From an uncultured Flavobacteriales bacterium (lineage in GTDB: Bacteria > Bacteroidota > Bacteroidia > CAIKAF01), in contig CAILUT010000056.1 of the NCBI GenBank assembly GCA_903837495.1, forward strand, positions 1 to 64,000: a stretch of DNA of 64,000 nucleotides, read 5' to 3'. The position numbers were made by a program, and so were the translations under genes. This document shows, one piece after another, positions 25,400-35,276 of the stretch (position 1 is its first letter; every line of letters begins with the position of its first letter). The notes beneath the pieces were generated by a model that made no database searches, was not told the origin of the DNA, and worked only from the letters and a program-made list of their open reading frames with translations.

Positions 25400-28273
25400 A
25401 TGAGGTACTTTTTATCGCTCACGCTGTCCTTTTTTATTGCCTTCAGTTCCTTGGCACAACAGGTTCATCCAGATTATTGGGATGGACAGGTGTACGTTAA
25501 ATTGGAGTCCTACCGCGATTTGGGTGTGTTTTCTGAAGATGTGCATTTAAAGGAAGCCGGGTTTTTAACGGATTTGGCAGCCGAATTTGGAATTTACCGC
25601 CTGCGGAAACCATTTTACCGTGCCTCAAGCACCGATGTTTCTCACATTTACCAGGTGTATTTCACCGAGTCGGCCAAAGTTCAAGGCTTGATACAAAAGC
25701 TGCAGCGCCATGGATTTGTGGCTTATGCCGAGCAAGTGCCCATTTTACGTCCTACTTTAACCCCCAACGACATTGGCCCGCAATCGGGCACCAACAGCCA
25801 GTGGTTTTTGTATCAGATTTCAGCTTTAACCGCTTGGGATATTTCAACGGGCTCAAGCAACATTAAAGTGGCTATTGTTGACGATGCGGTTAAAATCAAC
25901 CACCCCGATTTGGCTCCGGTTATTTGGACCAATCCGGGTGAAATTGCCAACGATGGTATTGACAACGACGGCAATGGCTACATCGATGATGTGAACGGAT
26001 TTGATGTTGCCGACAACGACAACAATCCAATGCCTCCAACCTCAAGCTTTAGCCATGGCACCCACGTTGCGGGTTGTGCCGGTGCCGCCACCAACAACGG
26101 AGTTGGCGTCGCCTCTATTGGTTTTGGAATTCGATTGATTCCCGTAAAATCTACCGACCAAGCTCAATATGTTACCGATGGGTACTCTGGGGTGGTGTAT
26201 GCTGCCGATGCAGGAGCCGATGTGATTAACATGTCTTGGGGCGGAAGTGGCGGAGGCCAAACTGGGCAGAACATCATTGATTATGCCCGGAATAAGGGCT
26301 GTGTGCCCGTAGCGGCCGCCGGAAACAACAACAGCACCTCCATTTTTTATCCAGCTGGATATACCGGCGTGATTACCGTTGCGGCCACCACCACCGGCGA
26401 CGCCCGTGCTTCGTTTTCAAATTACGGTTCATGGATCAAAATTTCGGCTCCAGGCACCAACATTCGCGCTACCTATATAGGAAGCAGCGGTTCTACCATA
26501 ACGGATACATACGGAAGTTTGCAAGGAACTTCTATGGCCTCTCCCATCGTAGCTGGCCTCTGCGGTTTGATGTTAAGTCTAAACCCGAATTTAACACAAC
26601 AGCAAATTGAGAACTGCTTGTACTCAACGGCCGACCCGGTTACCACAAACTCAGGTCAAATGGGAGCCGGTCGAATTGATGCCACGGCAGCCATGCAATG
26701 CGTGGCCAGCAGCATCAATACCGCTCCGGTTTCCAATATCGGCTCAGATGTTCAGCAAATTTGCCCGGGCAGCAGCATTCAGTTTTTTGGAAGCAGCAGC
26801 AGCGGAGTCGCAACCACCTTTGCCTGGACCTTCCCCGGAGGTGTTCCTGCTACCTCAACGGCTCAAAACCCGGTTGTAACCTACGCCAGTGCAGGAAATT
26901 ACAATGTATCTTTAACCACGGGAAACAATTTCGGGTCCGATGCCTTAACCTCGAACAATTACGTCAGCGTGGGAAGCAATGCCCTAGAGGAGATTTTTTA
27001 TGAGGATTGGGAAACCAACAGCCCAACCATTTCGTCTTGGGGCGTTTCCAATCCCGACAACGGCAATACCTGGAGCCTGTTCACAACGGGTGGGAACCTC
27101 TCTGGAACGCGTTCCATTGGCATGCGTTTCTTTACCTACCAAAATGCATTGGGTCAGCGGGATTATCTGGTTTCTCCTAAGTTGGATTTTAGCAACAATT
27201 CCAGCATTGAAATGACCTTTTCGCATGCCCACCGCAGGTATTCTCAGAATGAAACCGATTCCTTGATTGTTTCTGTTTCCACAAACGGGGGCGGTACTTG
27301 GGTTCGGATCTTTGCCGAAGGTGAATCTGGTCAGGGCACCTTTGCCACGAATTCAATTACAACCACCGAGTTTGTGCCAAGTACCTCAACCGATTGGTGC
27401 TTTGGCGGAAACATTGGGGCAAGCTGCTTCACCCTAGATTTAAGTGCCTTTGATGGGGCCGACAGTGCCTACATTATGTTTGAAAGCGTGAATGCATTCG
27501 GCAACAACTTGTTTTTAGACGACATTTCAGTGCGGGGTGTTTGCGGTGTTCCACCCAGCAATGTGGTTGCGTCCTTTTCCGCCTCAAATACCAGCATTTG
27601 TGAAGGAGACAACGTGAACTATACCGATGCAAGTCAAAATGCAACGGCATGGGCTTGGAGCTTTCAGGGTGGAACGCCGGGCAGCTCAACCCAACAGAAC
27701 CCCACCATACAATATCTAACTGCGGGGAACTTCACAGTCAGTTTAACGGCCACCGGAAATTCGGGGTCTGATACCGAGGTTCAGTCTGGACTTATAACGG
27801 TTAATTCGGCTCCAACAGCAAGTATTGGGATGAATGGCTCTATATTGCAGGCTGTTCCCGCGGGAATGACCTATCAATGGTATTTAAACGGTGTTGCTAT
27901 TCCCGGTGCTACAGCGGTCAATTTTACTCCCAGTCAAAATGGTGCTTACACTGTGGTTGTAACCAACACGGCGGGCTGTTCCTCCACTTCTCCGGCCTTT
28001 AATTTTGTAAGCAGCATCGACCAAGTGTATGTACAGGCCTTGATTTATCCGAATCCGGCTTCTCAATTGGTTTGGGTTAAACTCCAGAATGCACCTTCGG
28101 GAAGCATGCAGGTTGAATTGCTCGATGTTTCAGGAAGGACAGTGTGGCAAAGGACAGGGGCCGCGGAGCAAGAGTTTAGCGTTCCAGTGATTGGATTGGC
28201 AGACGGCAGCTACACCCTTCGCCTGCAAACGGAGTTGGGAAGGTTGGTTCACCGAATACAAATTTTGAATTAA
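25400..28273 (+). CDS. Secreted subtilisin-like (S8) protease with PKD domains and T9SS sorting domain
   Basis: 957 residues. Signal peptide 1-20 (SSLAQQ), a propeptide-like region to about 135, then an S8 catalytic domain with a complete triad: Asp161 (VAIVDDAV), His219 (HGTHVAG) and Ser378 (GTSMASP), plus the oxyanion Asn309. A PKD domain lies at about 460-530, a jellyroll-type region (YEDWETN...WSLF) at about 535-710, a second PKD near 720-800, an Ig-like unit to about 870, and a type A T9SS sorting domain (IYPNPASQL) at the end. Role: extracellular protein degradation for nutrition. The next gene, an aminopeptidase, could act on the released peptides. Confidence 0.95.
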   Translation: MRYFLSLTLSFFIAFSSLAQQVHPDYWDGQVYVKLESYRDLGVFSEDVHLKEAGFLTDLAAEFGIYRLRKPFYRASSTDVSHIYQVYFTESAKVQGLIQKLQRHGFVAYAEQVPILRPTLTPNDIGPQSGTNSQWFLYQISALTAWDISTGSSNIKVAIVDDAVKINHPDLAPVIWTNPGEIANDGIDNDGNGYIDDVNGFDVADNDNNPMPPTSSFSHGTHVAGCAGAATNNGVGVASIGFGIRLIPVKSTDQAQYVTDGYSGVVYAADAGADVINMSWGGSGGGQTGQNIIDYARNKGCVPVAAAGNNNSTSIFYPAGYTGVITVAATTTGDARASFSNYGSWIKISAPGTNIRATYIGSSGSTITDTYGSLQGTSMASPIVAGLCGLMLSLNPNLTQQQIENCLYSTADPVTTNSGQMGAGRIDATAAMQCVASSINTAPVSNIGSDVQQICPGSSIQFFGSSSSGVATTFAWTFPGGVPATSTAQNPVVTYASAGNYNVSLTTGNNFGSDALTSNNYVSVGSNALEEIFYEDWETNSPTISSWGVSNPDNGNTWSLFTTGGNLSGTRSIGMRFFTYQNALGQRDYLVSPKLDFSNNSSIEMTFSHAHRRYSQNETDSLIVSVSTNGGGTWVRIFAEGESGQGTFATNSITTTEFVPSTSTDWCFGGNIGASCFTLDLSAFDGADSAYIMFESVNAFGNNLFLDDISVRGVCGVPPSNVVASFSASNTSICEGDNVNYTDASQNATAWAWSFQGGTPGSSTQQNPTIQYLTAGNFTVSLTATGNSGSDTEVQSGLITVNSAPTASIGMNGSILQAVPAGMTYQWYLNGVAIPGATAVNFTPSQNGAYTVVVTNTAGCSSTSPAFNFVSSIDQVYVQALIYPNPASQLVWVKLQNAPSGSMQVELLDVSGRTVWQRTGAAEQEFSVPVIGLADGSYTLRLQTELGRLVHRIQILN

Positions 28274-28275
28274 AC

Positions 28276-28308
28276 AACAAACCCGCTTCGGCGGGTTTGT
28301 TTCTTTAA
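28276..28308 (+). terminator. Terminator after the subtilase gene
   Basis: An 11-bp perfect stem (AACAAACCCGC with GCGGGTTTGTT) with a very stable TTCG tetraloop and a T-rich tail. It lies 3 bases after the stop and 4 bases before the next start codon. Confidence 0.9.
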
Positions 28309-28311
28309 ATT

Positions 28312-30870
28312 ATGCGTTTAGGTATTTATTTCTTTTTGGCCTTAAGCTTTGCTTGGTCTTGCAAGTCCAACCAATCTTCGGCTTACAGTGAACTTGAGGA
28401 TTTTGATGTTCGGGCCGAATCCGGTTCAGGTACTTCTTTCGTAGTTGTGCCCAGTGCTCCGCGGCTCATTGATTTAAATCATTTGGATTTGACCATTGAG
28501 CCCAATTGGGAACAACGAACCATAGAAGGCAGAGCACGCTATGTGGCGAAAATGGGTCCGCGCGGGGGCAACAAGATTTTGTTGAATGCCAAAGGCATGT
28601 TGATTCGTAGGGTTCTTCTTTTTCAAGGAAGCGACACCTTGAATTTGGAGTTTACCTACAATTCTTATGTGTTGGATATTCCCTTGCTGCGAGCGTACCG
28701 CGGCGGCGAAGAAGTTCGTTTTCAAATAGATTACTTAGCACGGCCTCATGCCCTTGCCGAACATTGTCCGGATTTGGACGCATACGAAAGGGGGTTTTAT
28801 TTTATAAATCCAGACGAGTACACCAAAACCAAGCCCAAGCAATGCTGGACACAGAACGAACCCGAAGCGGCGTCGGTCTGGTTTCCCACGTTCGATGTTC
28901 CCAACCAGCAGTTTACCCACAGCTTAAAGGCCCTAATTCCGGCGGGCATGGTTAGTTTGTCCAATGGAATTCAAAAGCCAACAACCTTAGGTTCAAAGCC
29001 CGGTACCGAATGGCACCACTGGGAAATGAATATGCCCCATGCACCCTACTTGGTTATGTTTGCCGCAGGCCCCTTTGCTGTGGTGAAAGACCAGTGGCGG
29101 GGCATTCCTGTTCACTATTACACCGATTCGGCCTACGCGGGTCAAGCATCGCACATATTTCGCAAAACACCCGAAATGTTGGATTTCTTTAGCCAACTTC
29201 TAAAAACACCGTATCCCTGGCCCAAATACCACCAGGTATGTGTGCACGACTTCAGCTCGGGAGCCATGGAAAATACCACCGCCGTGGTGTATGGGGAGTT
29301 TGTGCAAAAGGATTCCACCGAAATGGAAGCATTCGGAAACGAACTGATTGTAGCTCATGAAATGTTTCATCATTGGTTCGGCGATTTGGTTACCTGTGAA
29401 TCTTGGGCAAACCTGCCCTTGAACGAATCGTTTGCCAATTATTCAGAGTATTTATGGCTTGAACATGCCTACGGAAAGGCAATTGCCGACCAGCAGCATT
29501 ACGAGGACCTTCAGGGATATTTCTTTGAAACCTATTTTTACGGAGGCAGTAAAATCGAGCCCCTAATTCGGTATTCAAATTCGAATCCCCACGACATGTT
29601 CGACAGCCATTCCTACAACAAAGGGGGCAGGGTATTGCACATGCTGCGCCGCGAATTGGGTGATTCTTTGTTTTTTGAAGGGTTGCGGGTGTATTTGCAC
29701 GAAAACAAACACCAGCCCGTAGAGGTGCATGATTTGCGTTTGGCCCTAGAAAAGGTAAGCGGCAGCGATTTATTGGTCTTTTTTAATCAATGGTTTTTAA
29801 CCAAAGGGCACCCCAATGTAAACATAAAGTACAGCTGGAATGCAGATTCTCGGGTTTTGAGATTGGTCTTACGCCAAAACCAGATTGAACTGGAGCGAAG
29901 CCCTTTGGTATTCAAACTCGATTTAACCACGGCCATTTATTTGAAAGACACCACCCTTTTTGTTCCTTGGTCAACCTCTAGCGCCGAAGATTCCATTGAT
30001 TTTGTTTTGACCGATTATCCTTTGGCCGTTGATTGGGACCATGGGCGCTACACCCTTGCCGAGTCCACCGAAAATACCCCATTGGAATGGACCAGCTATT
30101 TGTTTCGGCACAGCTCGGATTTTTTGGTACAGATGAGCATGTTGGAACATGCCCTTACAAACTTTGCGGGGCAACCCGCTGTAGATGAACTTCTGTTGGA
30201 GGCGACCCACTCAGAGCTTGAAGGCATTCGAGCGAGGGCTGTAGAGTCCCTTCAGCAATCATCTTCGGCCTGGCGCATGCCAAGGCTTAAATCACTGGCC
30301 TTTGAGGATGCCAGTGACAACGTTCGGCTAACGGCGTCCCAAATTCTTATCGACAGCCTAGACCCAGCGGAAAGAGTACGCTTTGCCCGCCGACTGTTCA
30401 ATGAAGACCCCTCTTTAGATATGAAAGCCTTCGCCGTAGAATTGGATCCGTTGCTTGCTTCTGAAATACAGTTGAATGCAGATCGGCCTCAATCTACGCT
30501 GATTGTAGCACAAGCCAATGCTTGGATTGAAAACGCCCAAGGTCGAGATTGGACATGGTATCGGGACCACTTTACTTTGTTGAGCGATGCAAACTCCGAA
30601 AATGAGTTCTTGTCTAGAATGGCCACATTTGTATTGGCACGTTCGGTTCAAGAACAGCGTCAAGGGTTTAACATGCTAAAGGCAATTCTGATTGAAGATC
30701 CTTCTTGGATTGTTCGATTGGGGATTTATGAAGCTTTTTATCAGCTCTTAAATGGGTTAAATAAAAGCAAAGAATTGGGGGCGGAGGCGTTGGCTGCCGA
30801 GGTTGAAGCGACCTTCATGGGTTATGTACAGGCTGAAAAATCTCCCGATATATTGAAGTATTTGCGCTAA
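28312..30870 (+). CDS. M1 family metallo-aminopeptidase (lipoprotein)
   Basis: 852 residues. The leader ends WSC, with Cys17 a probable lipid attachment site. Peptidase M1 domain: GAMEN exopeptidase motif at 317-321, zinc ligands His349, His353 and Glu372 in HEMFHHW ... NESFANY, with catalytic Glu350. The C-terminal part (about 560-850) is helical and HEAT-like, with repeats such as LEGIRARAVESLQQ. It removes N-terminal residues from peptides, probably in the periplasm or at the cell surface. The strong terminator only 4 bases before its ATG leaves little room for a separate promoter; expression may depend on read-through. Confidence 0.93.
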   Translation: MRLGIYFFLALSFAWSCKSNQSSAYSELEDFDVRAESGSGTSFVVVPSAPRLIDLNHLDLTIEPNWEQRTIEGRARYVAKMGPRGGNKILLNAKGMLIRRVLLFQGSDTLNLEFTYNSYVLDIPLLRAYRGGEEVRFQIDYLARPHALAEHCPDLDAYERGFYFINPDEYTKTKPKQCWTQNEPEAASVWFPTFDVPNQQFTHSLKALIPAGMVSLSNGIQKPTTLGSKPGTEWHHWEMNMPHAPYLVMFAAGPFAVVKDQWRGIPVHYYTDSAYAGQASHIFRKTPEMLDFFSQLLKTPYPWPKYHQVCVHDFSSGAMENTTAVVYGEFVQKDSTEMEAFGNELIVAHEMFHHWFGDLVTCESWANLPLNESFANYSEYLWLEHAYGKAIADQQHYEDLQGYFFETYFYGGSKIEPLIRYSNSNPHDMFDSHSYNKGGRVLHMLRRELGDSLFFEGLRVYLHENKHQPVEVHDLRLALEKVSGSDLLVFFNQWFLTKGHPNVNIKYSWNADSRVLRLVLRQNQIELERSPLVFKLDLTTAIYLKDTTLFVPWSTSSAEDSIDFVLTDYPLAVDWDHGRYTLAESTENTPLEWTSYLFRHSSDFLVQMSMLEHALTNFAGQPAVDELLLEATHSELEGIRARAVESLQQSSSAWRMPRLKSLAFEDASDNVRLTASQILIDSLDPAERVRFARRLFNEDPSLDMKAFAVELDPLLASEIQLNADRPQSTLIVAQANAWIENAQGRDWTWYRDHFTLLSDANSENEFLSRMATFVLARSVQEQRQGFNMLKAILIEDPSWIVRLGIYEAFYQLLNGLNKSKELGAEALAAEVEATFMGYVQAEKSPDILKYLR

Positions 30871-31031
30871 GCGGGTGTAGGCGGCTTTTAATCCGAGAAA
30901 TTCGAGGGCAACCAAGGCTTGGAAACACCATCAAAAAGGCTGTTTGCTTGCATTTTTAGGTGGTTTCGGGCTTTCCGCTCCTGTCCGTGCTGCGGAAACG
31001 CTGGGGCAGTGGGTGCACAATCAACCGTCCT

Positions 31032-31470
31032 TAAAACCGGGTTGAACCTAGAAGGTGCGAGATAGTGCGTCTCTAGGTTAAGGCCTCGGCCCCACACCAT
31101 CAATCCGCTTCAAAACTGGGTTGAATTTAGAATGTGCAAGATAGTGCGTCTCTAGGTTAAGGCCTCGGCCCCACACCATCAATCCGCTTCAAAACTGGGT
31201 TGAATTTAGGATGTGCAAGATAGTGCGTCTTTGCGTTAAGGCCTCTTCAAAACCGGGTCGAGCCTAGAAGGTGCAAAATAGTGCGTCTCTAGGTTAAGGC
31301 CTCGGGCCACCACCATCAATCCGCTTCAAAACTGGGTTGAACCTAGGAGCCGCAAAAGAGAGCGTCTCTAGGTTAAGGCCTCGGGCCCACACCATCAATC
31401 CGCTTCAAAACTGGGTTGAACCTAGGAGCCTCAAAAGAGAGCGTCTTTGCGTAAACGCCGCACACCAACT
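31032..31470. repeat. 79-bp tandem repeat array with RNA-like hairpin
   Basis: Units begin at 31032, 31111, 31190, 31248, 31327 and 31406: period 79, except one unit of 58 that lost 21 bases. Each holds AAAACYGGGTTGAAYYTAG, a GTGCGTCT core and a CTAGGTTAAGGCCTC segment. AACCTAGA pairs with TCTAGGTT; in units 2 and 3 the left arm is AATTTAGA, which still pairs through G.U. The array fills most of the convergent gap after the aminopeptidase. Bases 30871-31031 hold nothing recognisable. Confidence 0.88.
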
Positions 31471-31506
31471 TCAAATCCCAAAAGACAAAGGGCCTTGAGG
31501 TTTGTG

Positions 31507-31995
31507 CTATTTATTGTTGAAATCCCGCTGATCGATGCGCCGCTGTTCTTGTGCATGGATGAGTTCGCGCAGGGGCGATAAGCCCGACTTACCCCATCCG
31601 TTCACCCAACCCACCATGGTATCGGCCCCCAACCGCTCGCATTGAACTACAAATAAAATAGTGTCTTGGTTTGGATGCCTGTCCCAAAAAACCATCAGCG
31701 GCATTCTTAAGGGCAGGGCAGATTGGGGGGTTCCTTTTGGGGGGCTAAAGGAGAAAATCGCCCCGTTTTTTTGCACATCGTTTTTGCTGGCCACTTTGCC
31801 GGCAAAGGGTTTTGTTTTCATGACCTGTGAGTATGGGGTAGGGGGCAAAGGGCGGGGTCTGTTTTTTGCCTGGGGAATGCTGTCCAATGTGCTTGGATCT
31901 AGGGTTTCGGTTTCGGGGTTGTTGGCCGCAGTCTTTTCCCCGCAGGCCAACATCAAAGAGCAAAGAGCCACAAAGGCATACACGTGTATTTTCAT
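31507..31995 (-). CDS. Putative lipoprotein of unknown function
   Basis: 162 residues. The leader ends LMLAC (Cys18), followed by a Pro/Thr-rich linker (about 20-60) and a small domain with two Trp-containing strands (MVFWDRHP, MVGWVNGWGKSG). It starts 11 bases after the rnr stop and is probably the last gene of a pdhB-rnr-lipoprotein operon. I recognise no family. Its 3' end faces the 79-bp repeat array. Confidence 0.75.
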   Translation of the reverse strand: MKIHVYAFVALCSLMLACGEKTAANNPETETLDPSTLDSIPQAKNRPRPLPPTPYSQVMKTKPFAGKVASKNDVQKNGAIFSFSPPKGTPQSALPLRMPLMVFWDRHPNQDTILFVVQCERLGADTMVGWVNGWGKSGLSPLRELIHAQEQRRIDQRDFNNK

Positions 31996-32006
31996 GGGTT
32001 TTGAGA

Positions 32007-34175
32007 TTAAAAGTCCTCCAAGTTAAAATCCAATTGCCGCCGCTGTAAATCGCTTCTTTTTACGCTGACGCTCAGGCGGTCGCCAAGGCGAAAAATCTGT
32101 CCTTTTTTTTGCCCACGGACGCAGAAATTTTTTTCATCAAAGAAATAATAATCGCTTTCAATGTCGCGGAGGCGAACCATTCCTTCGCATTTATTTTCGA
32201 TAATTTCTACGTACATGCCCCATTCGGTTAGGCCGCTGATCATTCCATCGAAGACTTCGCCCCGCCGTTCGCTCATGAATTCAACCTGTTTGTATCGTTT
32301 GCTGGCCCGTTCCGCTTCGGCCGCTTTTTTTTCCATCGCGCTGGAATGTTTGCAGGCAATTTCTAGCGGGCCAACATTGGCCGAAGGCATTCCGTTCAGG
32401 TAATCGGCAATCAAACGGTGTGCCAACACATCGGGATAGCGTCGAATGGGCGAGGTGAAATGGGAATAATAATCGAAGCCTAGTCCATAATGTCCGATAT
32501 TTTCGGTGGTATAAATGGCTTTTGCCATGCTTCGGACGGCCAAGGATTCAATGGTTTGCTGTTCGGGTTTTCCTTTGATTTCGTCGAACAGGGCATTGAG
32601 GCCTTTGGTAATGTTTTTGGGGTGGGTTAAATCTAGGCTGTAGCCGAACAGGGCTATAAACCGTTTGAATTCCTTTAATTTTTCCTGGTCTGGCAAATCG
32701 TGAACCCGATATACAAACGTTTTAACTTGTTTGTTGGGTTTGTCTTTCTTTCCTGAGTACTCGGCCACGGCTTTATTGGCCAACAGCATAAATTCCTCAA
32801 TCAGGTGGTTTGCTTCTTTGCTTTGTTTTACAAATACGCCTAGGGGTTTCCCCTTTTCGTCTAGTTTGAATTTAATTTCGGTCGATTCAATGCGCAAAGC
32901 TCCGTGTTCAAATCTGCGTTTGCGTAGGGCCAGTGCCATTTGGTGCAAAACCAAAACGGGTTCAGAGGGTATTTTTTGCCCCTCGGTTTTACCGGTTTCA
33001 ATAATTTCTTGGGCTTGTTCGTAGGCGAACCGCTGGTCTGAATGAATAAGGGTTCTACCAATCCAGGTGTTGGATATACTTCCTTCGGCATTGATGGTAA
33101 AAACCACCGAGAAAGTAAGTTTGTCTTCGTGTGGGCGGAGGCTGCACAGGCCGTTGGAGAGTTTTTCAGGCAGCATAGGAATGGTGCGGTCCACCAAATA
33201 AACGCTGGTGGCCCGTTTCAGGGCCTCTTCTTCCAGAGCCGACCCTGGGCGTACATAGTGCGAGACATCAGCAATGTGAACACCAACCTCCCACAATCCT
33301 TCTGACAGGGGTTTTATGGACAGTGCATCGTCAAAGTCTTTGGCGTCTTCAGGGTCAATGGTAAAGGTGAGAACCTCTCTCATATCGCGTCGGCGGGCAA
33401 TTTCTTGGGCCGAGATTTCAGCATCGATGGCCTCGGCTTCATGTTCAACGGCTGGGGGGAATTCGACTGTAAATCCAAATTCCGCCAGAATGGCATGCAT
33501 CTCGGTTTCGTTTTCTCCGGGATTTCCCAGAACCCGAATGACCTTCGCGGTAGCGTTTTTTCCTTCTGAAGGCCAATCTACAATTTCAACAACCACTTTC
33601 TGACCGTTTTTTGCATCAGCCAGCCATTTTCCGGGCACAAAAAAGTCTTGTTGAACTTTGTCGCTATTGGGGACCAAGAAAGCATAGTTCTCAGAAACTT
33701 GCAGGGTTCCTACAAATTGGTTTTGAGCCCGTTCTAGTACTTCCACAATTTCGCCTTCCATTCGGTTTCCTTTTCGGCGCACCGACAAAAAAACACGCAC
33801 TTTATCGCCGTGCATGGCCGAGCTCAGCTTGCGGGCGGGAATATACACATCGTCTGCTTGGCCTTCTACGATCACAAACCCATTTCCTGATGAAACCAAA
33901 GCGAGTTGGCCTTCCACATACCCTTGGGGGGCGGTCCAGCGGTATTTTCCGCGTTCCACCTCTTCAAGATCTGCTTTTAACAGCAAAGCGTCTAGGCATT
34001 CCTGCACCCCCAGTCGTGAAAACTGATCGGCAGGGTCAATTCCCAATCGGGCGGCAACCTGTTTGTGGTTTAGAGCAAGAGTGGGATTTTCTTCGAAGAC
34101 AAAGCGAATGTCCTTTAGCAATTGCTTCCGAACTTTGCTGAGTTGTTGGTGAACGTTTTTTTTCTTTTTTGGCAT
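32007..34175 (-). CDS. rnr: Ribonuclease R (RNB family 3'-5' exoribonuclease)
   Basis: 722 residues. Order: winged-helix-like N-terminus (about 15-80), cold-shock/OB domains (about 85-235), RNB catalytic domain from about 262 with the metal-binding Asp274, Asp280, Asp282 and Asp283 (TIDPEDAKDFDDAL), SPIRRYPD near 560, and a C-terminal S1 domain (FDGMISGLTEWGMYVEI). A basic N-terminal tail (MPKKKKN) is usual. It degrades structured RNA processively, including mRNA and rRNA fragments, in the cytoplasm. It starts 19 bases downstream of pdhB. Confidence 0.96.
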   Translation of the reverse strand: MPKKKKNVHQQLSKVRKQLLKDIRFVFEENPTLALNHKQVAARLGIDPADQFSRLGVQECLDALLLKADLEEVERGKYRWTAPQGYVEGQLALVSSGNGFVIVEGQADDVYIPARKLSSAMHGDKVRVFLSVRRKGNRMEGEIVEVLERAQNQFVGTLQVSENYAFLVPNSDKVQQDFFVPGKWLADAKNGQKVVVEIVDWPSEGKNATAKVIRVLGNPGENETEMHAILAEFGFTVEFPPAVEHEAEAIDAEISAQEIARRRDMREVLTFTIDPEDAKDFDDALSIKPLSEGLWEVGVHIADVSHYVRPGSALEEEALKRATSVYLVDRTIPMLPEKLSNGLCSLRPHEDKLTFSVVFTINAEGSISNTWIGRTLIHSDQRFAYEQAQEIIETGKTEGQKIPSEPVLVLHQMALALRKRRFEHGALRIESTEIKFKLDEKGKPLGVFVKQSKEANHLIEEFMLLANKAVAEYSGKKDKPNKQVKTFVYRVHDLPDQEKLKEFKRFIALFGYSLDLTHPKNITKGLNALFDEIKGKPEQQTIESLAVRSMAKAIYTTENIGHYGLGFDYYSHFTSPIRRYPDVLAHRLIADYLNGMPSANVGPLEIACKHSSAMEKKAAEAERASKRYKQVEFMSERRGEVFDGMISGLTEWGMYVEIIENKCEGMVRLRDIESDYYFFDEKNFCVRGQKKGQIFRLGDRLSVSVKRSDLQRRQLDFNLEDF

Positions 34176-34194
34176 ACTGTGGTTTGCGGGCCGC

Positions 34195-35175
34195 TTAGTC
34201 CCGGTACATCACCCGTTTGGCGGCCCGAACAATTCGGTCGGCGTTGGGGAGAAATGCATCAACCAAGGTTGGGGCATACGGAAGAGGGGTGTCGGCCCCG
34301 TTTACCCTAAGGGCGGGAGCATCTAAATAGTCAAAAGCGTGCTCTTGAACATGAAATGTTAATTCTGTACTGATGTTTCCCAGGGGCCAACTCTCTTCGA
34401 CGCAAACCAATCGGTTTGTCTTTTTTACAGAATTTACCACCGAAGCATAATCAATAGGGCGTACCGACCTAAGGTCGATTACCTCGGCCGAAATGCCTTC
34501 TTTGGCTAATTCATCGGCAGCTAGGACCAGTTGTTTCATCATTTTTCCGTAGGAAACGAGCGTTACATCGGTTCCTTCGCGTTCAATCCGGGCAAGGCCC
34601 AATGGAATCAAGTATTCTTCCTCAGGAACCATTCCCTTGTCTCCATACATTTGTTCCGATTCCATAAAAATAACCGGGTCGTTGTCGCGGATGGCTGTTT
34701 TAAGCAAACCTTTGGCGTCGGCTGGATTGCTGGGAACGACCACTTTCAAGCCAGGGCAATTGGCATACCAATTGTCGAAAGATTGACCATGGGTGGCGGC
34801 CAATTGACCTGCCGACCCGGTGGGGCCTCTGAACACGATGGGCACATTTACTTGCCCGCCCGACATCTGATACATCTTTGCGGCATTGTTGATGATTTGA
34901 TCAATCGCCACCAAAGAAAAATTAAAGGTCATAAACTCTACAATTGGACGTAGGCCATTCATGGCAGCCCCGATGCTAATTCCAGTAAAACCAAGTTCGG
35001 CAATGGGGGTGTCAATTACCCTTTTTGAACCGAATTCTTCAAGCATACCTTGGCTTACTTTATAGGCTCCATTGTATTCGGCTACTTCTTCGCCCATCAA
35101 GTATATGGACGCATCGCGCCGCATTTCTTCGTTCATCGCCTCGCGAAGGGCTTCCCTAAATTGAATTTCTCGCAT
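34195..35175 (-). CDS. pdhB: Pyruvate dehydrogenase E1 component, beta subunit
   Basis: 326 residues from the ATG at 35175 (MREIQFREALREAMNEEMRRD). An upstream in-frame extension would run through the promoter. Transketolase-like pyrimidine-binding domain (about 4-180; LMGEEVAEYNGAYKVSQG, RGPTGSAGQLAATH) and C-terminal transketolase domain (about 195-315; VIDLRSVRPID, WPLGNISTE). With the alpha subunit it decarboxylates pyruvate using thiamine diphosphate and acetylates lipoyl-E2. The alpha subunit is not adjacent. It is divergent from etfB with a shared 101-bp promoter region. Confidence 0.93.
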   Translation of the reverse strand: MREIQFREALREAMNEEMRRDASIYLMGEEVAEYNGAYKVSQGMLEEFGSKRVIDTPIAELGFTGISIGAAMNGLRPIVEFMTFNFSLVAIDQIINNAAKMYQMSGGQVNVPIVFRGPTGSAGQLAATHGQSFDNWYANCPGLKVVVPSNPADAKGLLKTAIRDNDPVIFMESEQMYGDKGMVPEEEYLIPLGLARIEREGTDVTLVSYGKMMKQLVLAADELAKEGISAEVIDLRSVRPIDYASVVNSVKKTNRLVCVEESWPLGNISTELTFHVQEHAFDYLDAPALRVNGADTPLPYAPTLVDAFLPNADRIVRAAKRVMYRD

Positions 35176-35198
35176 GATTTCCGTGTACTTAACTGGAG

Positions 35199-35206
35199 CA
35201 AAAATA
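35199..35206 (-). promoter_or_regulatory. -7 box of pdhB
   Basis: TATTTTTG on the minus strand (35206 to 35199), a perfect TAnnTTTG, 23 bases before the pdhB ATG. Confidence 0.6.
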
Positions 35207-35227
35207 CAGATTAAAGCGAGATTTATG

Positions 35228-35235
35228 TACTTTTG
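35228..35235 (+). promoter_or_regulatory. -7 box of etfB
   Basis: TACTTTTG, a perfect TAnnTTTG, 41 bases before the etfB ATG. It lies back-to-back with the pdhB promoter, so the two may compete or be co-regulated. Confidence 0.6.
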
Positions 35236-35276
35236 CACAGCATGTTTAAAGCCATGTAAATTTAAAACCGAGGCGT

